The position numbers and the translations under genes are program-made. Source: Dillenia suffruticosa (taxonomy: Eukaryota; Streptophyta; Magnoliopsida; Dilleniales; Dilleniaceae). Taken from it: a stretch of DNA of 64,000 nucleotides. The notes below the pieces were generated by a model. The model did not search any database. It saw nothing but the letters and a program-made list of their open reading frames with translations, and had not been told where the DNA came from. The stretch spans positions 203,501 to 267,500 of the forward strand of contig JAVTVX010000026.1 in assembly GCA_033439265.1 (NCBI GenBank), given 5' to 3'. Positions 57,864 through 64,000 of the stretch are shown here, piece by piece; the first letter of the stretch is position 1, and each line of letters starts with the position of its first letter.

Positions 57864-59513
57864 TTAGTTTAGATGCCTTTACTCCTAGGTATATGTGGAT
57901 GAACTAGTGAACCTAGGGCAGATGTGCCATGAGATTCTTAGTGAGTCTAAAGTTTTGAACACTGGGTATGTTGGGACACACGCGCACACACACACATATG
58001 GAAATCTATGACGACTATACTAGATATCATCCCATTGAATCATCTTACTAGATAGTTTAGAAACTGAACCTAGTTATTTGATTTTGGAGCTTGTCAAGTT
58101 ACATTCAAATAATTATTCCAACCCTCTGAACTTGAAATTTTATAAACCTACAAAAGGGAAATCCTCCTAAAAAAGAATGAACAAATGAAGATCAAAAGAA
58201 AAGAAGGAAAGAAGTCAAAACAAAGTAGACGGGTAGAATTTAAATTTGTAGAATAGAATGATGTAATAAAAAAAAATTTAATTTGACATGAAATTAAAAA
58301 ATAAACCAATAATAAATTTTTTTTTTTAATGTGAACTCCACATTAATTCAGAAAATTTTCTATTCAAAATATAATATAGGATAGAAAATTGAAAAAAATA
58401 ATAATAATTAAGCTGCAGGTCAAATATCTTATTTTCTCTTAATCTTTAAAAACCATATACACACTATATATTTGAAATTTCAGATGCCCCCTTGGGGCTT
58501 CCATTGGCAAGACTTCTTTTTGCCTCGGAAACATTTTGTTGCGCATAAAAGGTTAGCATGCTTTTAAATGAATTGACTTCACCAACAAATTTTTTTTTGG
58601 GAGGGGGGGGGGACCCTTAAGAAGTTTATATCTGCACCTGCTTATGTTTGACACAGTATATTAGACTTTTCAAATCCTTGCATTCTCTCTCTTTTTTTTT
58701 TTTTTGTTTCGATCATAAATATATTCAAAATCATATTTCGATTAATCATATTTAAACATTTACGGAGTCTTATTTAGAGGAACGACTCTTCGAGAATAAC
58801 TTTTTTCATTTCATCAAGTTTTGGCATTAAAGAAAATAAATCACCAAGCAAATATATTTAGCAAAACCATAACTCTTTAATACAATTCTCAAACATCACA
58901 TTTTCCCATTTATGCCCAAAGTTTTACCAATAACAAATAAACTTGCATTTTTTGGTAGTACCTACTTGCCAGGTCATTATAGTAGTTAGCTCATAATAAT
59001 CTCAAGAAACAAAGAAGAAGCATCTGTAGTTAATAGCATCATGGCAACTACGAAATACAGAATAGAAAGGGATTGTATCATTGTTATCCAGCTTAGAAAC
59101 AAAAAATGTGCCCATTTAAGCATGCTCATAGTCATTTAGTCAACAAATGTGTAATTTCTAACCAAGAATGTCATTGAAGTGGAAGAATGTACAAACAATA
59201 CAAAAGATATTTCTAAACAAAAATAATAATAAATAAATAAGAAGAGATTTCAAACTGAAATGGGTTTCCATTTCTGAAGATCTTTCCAAAAAATAAGTAA
59301 ATAAATAAATGAAAAACACGTCTGGCTGAAGCACAAAGAAAGGTTTGAATCTCTGTGTAACCAAGAAAAAAATAAAAAGAAATGATAGTATCACAACCCT
59401 ATACCACCGTAGATCCATAACAGGAATCGGAACTTTGAAGATCCAAGTATCTCTCTATCAATATGACCACAACATCGCCATTTTAGCACACTTTGAAAGG
59501 GTATTTGCATGCT
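57864..59513. other. AT-rich intergenic sequence
   Basis: Continuation of the site into which the Copia element inserted. No gene. It has a short AC run near 57981-57995 and a T-run/G-run junction at 58590-58612. Confidence 0.5.
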
Positions 59514-59635
59514 AACTAGATTCATCACTTTTTTTTTTTTTTTTTTTTGTTATACTGAGATTTGAACCCAAAATCATCATGTTAGGGAGGATAATTGTAA
59601 CCACTAGATTGTCCCCTTGAAGAAACTAAATTCAC
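59514..59635 (-). mobile_element. tRNA-derived SINE with A tail and target duplication
   Basis: On the minus strand a ~75-bp body carries a polymerase III box A-like stretch (ATCTAGTGGTTACAAT, 59594-59609) and a box B-like stretch (GGGTTCAAATC, 59559-59569). It ends in an A tail (seen as a T run at 59529-59548). Near-identical 12-base flanks, AACTAGATTCAT (59514-59525) and AACTAAATTCAC (59624-59635), look like an aged target duplication. Short for a SINE, so possibly 5'-truncated or a tRNA-like retrogene. Confidence 0.6.
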
Positions 59636-61006
59636 CGATACAAATATGAGTTTGCACATGTTTCTTAATAATACACAACACTCTGAAATCTTCTCTTCTC
59701 TTCTCTTTTCATTCTTAAACGATGCTCCTCTCTTTTAAAATTCAAAATATAATAAAATATATAATTATGAGCACATATATTTTGTGTTTTCAATAGCATA
59801 AATAATTTTAGAATTTTAAAACCTTTTGTTGCTTATTTACTTTCTGTTTTCATAATTTTCTTTCTTTCTTTTATTTAAAAAAGCCTTTTAATTAAAAAAT
59901 AATTATTAAATTTTTAATTTTATATTTTAGATAATTATATCTTATATTTACTATATTTTCAATATATATATATATATATTTATATACATTTGTTACTAAA
60001 TTAAAATCCTAATTCCGTACTCTGAACAACTTGAAGCTTGTTGTGTGTGGCATTCAAGTGTTGATGTGATGGCCAGCCAATATAGCGCCGGTGGTGAGCC
60101 ACAGGTTTTGGTGCGAAAGCGCCCTTTCACTTTATTTGGCGAAGAAAATGTGATGCCCGACTGACAAAGTCATTTTAATTCAAATGACTTTGATCGCTTT
60201 TGTTAGTAGTCACAGGTTTGCTTTTCCATTCAGTAGATAAGACAGAGCTTGATCATCATATCATTTTGTTAGGGAAAATGTTGTGGTAGGTTTGAGGACA
60301 GCATCTTCTAACTTCAATCATCTGCTAAACAAGTAGAGCAAAAATACACACATGCACATCTCAATGGTGAGTGTCATGTTAGTGAGCTAATTGTTATGCT
60401 TCAAACAGGCAGGGGCTTGTACGGTACCGACTGAGCTAAAGGGAAATATAACTTTTCCTTACTCCTGCTTCCTTGCTTACTAAATTAAGACAATCGGAGG
60501 GATTGCAAATTTGTCACATAAAACGAGCTCAAGCAAAATCAAATGCAAGGTAGAACATCATTGTAAATCAACAACCAATGCCTTTGAATTGAAGCAGCTG
60601 TTTCGAAATCCAACCAACTCCTTTTCTAGTTTACTTCCTATATGGCAAACGTTGTTCTTAGGGAATGTTACATTAGGCCTTTGGATGTGACAGAAAAAGA
60701 ATAGCATCAAAACTAAGATTCAGCTTGCTTGTGCTTTTTAGCTTTGTGGGAGGATACAATGTTATCATCAACATAGGCCCCGTGGGAAGGCATGAATTGC
60801 ATTTCAAGTTTTCTGTTAAATCCAGGGAATTAAGCACGACGTAATCACTGGACAAAGCCATATAATTGACATTTGATTCTTTGTGAAGAAACCCCCATTG
60901 CATGTTTCTTCTAAGTATTTATGATAATTTTAGAACTAAACAACGATAACAGTGTGGATAGGAGATGGCATTTCACATTAGAGAAAAACATCTCACCCCA
61001 CTATAG

Positions 61007-61013
<7 letters not shown>
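59636..61013. other. Intergenic and upstream region of the membrane-protein gene
   Basis: AT-rich to about 60000, then more mixed sequence. No exon, domain or tRNA is recognised. A minus-strand open stretch at 60673-60903 shows no family pattern. Confidence 0.45.
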
Positions 61014-61049
<36 letters not shown>

Positions 61050-61071
61050 CCTCTTTCTCCCCCCCCCCCCC
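61014..61071 (+). repeat. (CT)n tract ending in a C run, upstream of the membrane-protein gene
   Basis: About ten CT units, CT-rich sequence, then a run of 12 C, 73 bases before the start codon; a pyrimidine-rich leader or promoter tract of a kind common in plants. Confidence 0.8.
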
Positions 61072-61143
61072 GTTGCACAAGTTTATGTTATAGAATGCTG
61101 CGCCATTAGTACCACTTAAAGAAAGAGAGAGAGAGAATCAATT

Positions 61144-62127
61144 ATGAACAGCGGGCATGGAGTGGATTACAAAGTCCTCGAGAGCACATTCTTCAAATGC
61201 ATCAGATGGCAAGAGGAAGAAACGCTGGATCCCACGTACTGCCCTCATCATTACTACTGCGTCACCACATACCCTTCTGGGAGTTACCCACTGGCCATAG
61301 AAATTTTGGCACTTCTCTTCATTATAGCTTCATACCTAACGACTTTGTGCATTACAATAAGGGAGATCCTGAGAAGTAGCTACTCTCCCTCTAAATCATC
61401 ATCATCAAGAAGACACTATTTGGTATCAGCATCGGGTCCATTTTTTCTTCCATTGACTCTTTTAGTCCTGGCAAATGGGCATTGGATCAACACCCTATTT
61501 CCACTAGCTACATTGGGACCTGCAATTCTCCAGATGCTTCAAATTTCTGCCCTTGCCTTTGAATCATCGTCACCATCTCACCATAAATTAGATCATGTGA
61601 AGTATAATATTTCAACATTCTCGGAGGTATCAGGAATACTGCATGCAAGCCTTTACCTAGATTCCATAATCTTGCCATACTATACGGGCTTGGATGCTTT
61701 CCTGTTTTCTACCTTTTCAGGGGAATGTGAGTCGTGCATTTGCAGGAAAGATGTCTTGGCAGTGGGAGGGAAATCGATCTTCTACTTGCACTACAGAGGT
61801 TGGTCGATAACCACATTTCTGGTTGCAATAACCCTCTCTTTTAGAATAGTAGGCAAATCATTAGTTCATGCAGACTCAGAGAACATCATGCAGTTACAGA
61901 AAACAATAATGCTAGCAAAGGTCGTCATGGAATGTTTAGGGTGGATATCCTTAACAGCGGATTGTATGTATATGATGTTAGCGTATCCCTCTCTGCCACC
62001 AGAGATGGTATATCATTCCAAGTGGATGAAGAAAGCGGCTCTAGGATGCATATTAGCTTTGATTTGTCTTAATGTGCTGAGAAAGGCATGCACCTTGGCC
62101 AGCACTTGGAACAAGGAAATTTGCTAA
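61144..62127 (+). CDS. Plant multi-pass membrane protein of unknown function
   Basis: An intact single-exon frame of 327 residues. I do not recognise a named family; it reads like one of the plant-only uncharacterised transmembrane proteins. The N-terminus (1-48) is hydrophilic with four Cys. Likely membrane segments are near 49-71 (LAIEILALLFIIASYLTTLC), 96-112, 117-139, 163-181, 221-237, 256-281 and 298-315, six or seven in all. A Ser-rich basic loop lies at 75-92. A Cys-X2-Cys-X-Cys cluster at 195-200 (CESCIC), between the fourth and fifth segments, is the most distinctive feature. The C-terminus is short and basic. The start follows a GA-rich leader, and two very short upstream ATG frames occur at 61084-61109. 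No function is inferred. Confidence 0.8.
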   Translation: MNSGHGVDYKVLESTFFKCIRWQEEETLDPTYCPHHYYCVTTYPSGSYPLAIEILALLFIIASYLTTLCITIREILRSSYSPSKSSSSRRHYLVSASGPFFLPLTLLVLANGHWINTLFPLATLGPAILQMLQISALAFESSSPSHHKLDHVKYNISTFSEVSGILHASLYLDSIILPYYTGLDAFLFSTFSGECESCICRKDVLAVGGKSIFYLHYRGWSITTFLVAITLSFRIVGKSLVHADSENIMQLQKTIMLAKVVMECLGWISLTADCMYMMLAYPSLPPEMVYHSKWMKKAALGCILALICLNVLRKACTLASTWNKEIC

Positions 62128-64000
62128 ATTTACAACTCACAAGAGCAAATGTGGGGAGGTCATACATATTCACAAATTCACGGAAAAAATTATTGAGTTG
62201 ATATAAAAGCACAAGGAAGTTGGCACATTATCACTCTTTTCCTTGATAAGCTGCTTAGATTTCAGGGATCATGTTCTTTGCCAAGCTAGCTACTCCTAAG
62301 AATATGGTGTTTGGGCATGACACTGGCAAATTTTTTATAATAATCAAAATAATACCATTGTTAGATGGTGAGTGTTTATGTGCAACTTATCCTCAAAACC
62401 AATTTGGGAATCCTAGTCCTGCGTCCTTGCATCTGAGAGAGCTTGCACACACCATTTGTCCACCGATTCAGTAGAAGCAACCATGTCTAGAGCCTTCAAT
62501 ATGAAAGTATATGTGAAAGCATCTTCCTGTAGCTTCTCAAACCTGCACCAAACAAAATTGCACTACATTACTAACAAACGGAAGCAGCATACCTTCTAAA
62601 TTTGGATATTAAACCAGAAACATCTTCATGTTCCAACAAAACCAGCTCACCCATCTGATTCCAAGACGGTAATGGAATCTGCACCGATGTAGTAGTCTTC
62701 ACCAAGATTTCAAGCCATATTTGTTTCAATGTACGAGTCAACACAAGTCACTCAAGGAAAATGTTCCTTGCATCTACTATCTTGATCATCAATGCTAGCA
62801 AATGAGAAGGCCCAAGTAGCATTGTCATGAATTACGGATGTCGATGGGGTTGGGTGTAGGGTAACCTGCCCCATGCCACCCATCAGGGAAAGGTGTTTGG
62901 AATTAAAGGAGGGGTTGGATATGAATATTACTATGAAAAAAAAATAAAAAAAATATAAATCTGTCATGAATTCATGACACAATGGAGGAATTGTTTCTCT
63001 GCCCCTCATTGATCTGTTCTTTCTGTCTTTTTAATCTTAATATACCATTATAAGCTTGTATTTTCTTTTTATCCTTTAATATACATTAAATTAAGCAATT
63101 GATTTGTACAGAGTCTAACTTCAATTTAGTAGAGGGAGGTCAATGGCAAAGAACTAGATTCGGTCCACAGGGTAAGGGGACGTGTTCATCCAATGCAGTA
63201 TGCAAGGCAGGAATGCAGTTTTAAATGGGGTTTTGGGCCCTTGGTGCCAAAATCTGCCTGTTCTGCCCCATTTACGTTCCTGCAGGAAATATAGTGGCTC
63301 GTTCAGCCAGGCATAATTTACTTCATTAGACTTTTTACTGTGTTATCTTTTTTGAGCTCAACCAGCAACAAGTTGCATTGTAATGCTCCAAATTGCTCCT
63401 TCCGCAAGGCATCTTCTTCTTCTTCCTTTGTTCCCCCAAGTATGATATCCAATTAGGAGGGTTATAAGACTATTTCCTGCTCTCTACTTAAAATCATTCT
63501 TTGGTGAAGTAGCCTTTTATCAGCTGAAGTTGATTGTTATCCCTTTCTCCAATTATGTGAAGGAGAAGATATTAAAAATAAAGAGGATAATGCAGAGAAT
63601 GAATGCATGAAACCCTGAAAAACAGTGTCTACAGCCTAAAATCATAAGATCGAGGACCAAATACTTCTTCAAACTCCTATAAACTCTTCAAAAATACTAA
63701 ATCTAACAAGGTTACCTCAAACCTTTGTGCTGAAATAAAAATTTAATATCTTGAAAGATTCTGACGTAAGGACCAAAGAGAATAAGTGTTCGACTTTTGT
63801 ATAATGATGGAACTGGCTGGGTCTGCTAAACCTTTACACAAAATAACTTGGTTGAAGGACCCCAAAAAGTTACAGGCACAGAAAGTTCCGCCAGATCACA
63901 AGACCGTATAGGTTTACACCATGCTCTCCACCACTATCAATAGCTTTCACATAATGATAATCACGACTATGATAAAACTATAGCTTACAGGCATAGAAAG
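62128..64000. other. Right end of the window, no confirmed gene
   Basis: Downstream of the membrane-protein gene. Apart from the exon-like minus-strand trace at 62413-62745, no coding pattern, repeat pair or RNA gene is seen. A-rich low complexity lies at 62937-62957. Confidence 0.45.
62413..62745 (-). pseudogene. Unidentified exon-like trace
   Basis: The minus strand reads well as protein at about 62745-62593 (QIWLEILVKTTTSVQIPLPS, WNQMGELVLLEHEDVSGLIS) and again at 62542-62416 (FEKLQEDAFTYTFILKALDM). The two parts are in compatible phase if a GT...AG gap at 62592-62543 is removed. That gap is only 50 bases, short for a plant intron, and the upstream side runs into an in-frame TGA without a start or acceptor. 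So it is either the end of a gene I cannot complete or a degraded copy. The second part faintly resembles a pentatricopeptide repeat. No family is assigned. Confidence 0.3.

Noticed and set aside
1-64000. CRISPR arrays, bacterial operons, prophage or organelle inserts
   Set aside because: No regularly spaced repeats with unique spacers, no ribosome-binding-site-led gene strings and no recognisable plastid or mitochondrial genes; the introns and plant gene families show nuclear plant DNA.

Overview
The window is nuclear DNA of a flowering plant, most likely a dicot tree or shrub. It is AT-rich, has GT-AG introns, plant-only gene families and dense, decayed retrotransposons of plant lineages. 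Nothing is bacterial, organellar or viral in layout. Four protein-coding genes stand out. FTRA (15058-15567, +) is the single-exon variable subunit of chloroplast ferredoxin:thioredoxin reductase. KTN80 (27299-39611, +) is the WD40 targeting subunit of the microtubule-severing katanin complex, reconstructed here as 18 exons and 803 codons. A QWRF/DUF566 (augmin-subunit-8-like) microtubule protein (42126-46778, -) has 6 exons and 481 codons. The fourth is a single-exon multi-pass membrane protein of unknown function (61144-62127, +).

Layout from left to right: 1-4.9 kb holds a minus-strand LINE remnant and the 3' end of a Sirevirus-like Copia element. 5.3-6.5 kb is a Mutator-like element with ~135-bp terminal inverted repeats and an 8-bp target duplication. 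7.7-12.6 kb is a nearly complete but dead chromodomain Gypsy element. 12.7-13.9 kb looks like a Tat-type LTR remnant. FTRA follows, then about 6 kb without a gene, a 200-bp foldback element (22.3 kb) and a minus-strand RTE-type LINE (22.9-25.6 kb). KTN80 comes next, with two LINE fragments in its introns, then the convergent QWRF gene with a 316-bp tandem duplication in intron 2. 48-52.6 kb is the 3' part of a minus-strand Tat-lineage Gypsy element with a minisatellite in its 3' region. 52.8-57.9 kb is an almost complete Copia element with both LTRs and its target duplication. A tRNA-derived SINE lies at 59.5 kb, then the membrane-protein gene, then a stretch to the end with only a doubtful exon-like trace.

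The genes are not an operon-like unit. KTN80 and the QWRF protein do, however, belong to two machineries that meet at the same place in the cell, microtubule branch points: augmin-type factors nucleate branches and katanin severs them. The retroelements are inactivated mostly by single-base changes of the C-to-T/G-to-A type (Trp, Gln and Arg codons turned into stops, catalytic Asp into Asn), as expected from decay of methylated cytosines. FTRA and KTN80 both have a short upstream reading frame whose stop overlaps the main start as ATGA. No clearly new biological system was found. The strongest leads are these paired uORFs, the Mutator-like element, the Tat 3'-region minisatellite and the recurring T-run/G-run junctions.
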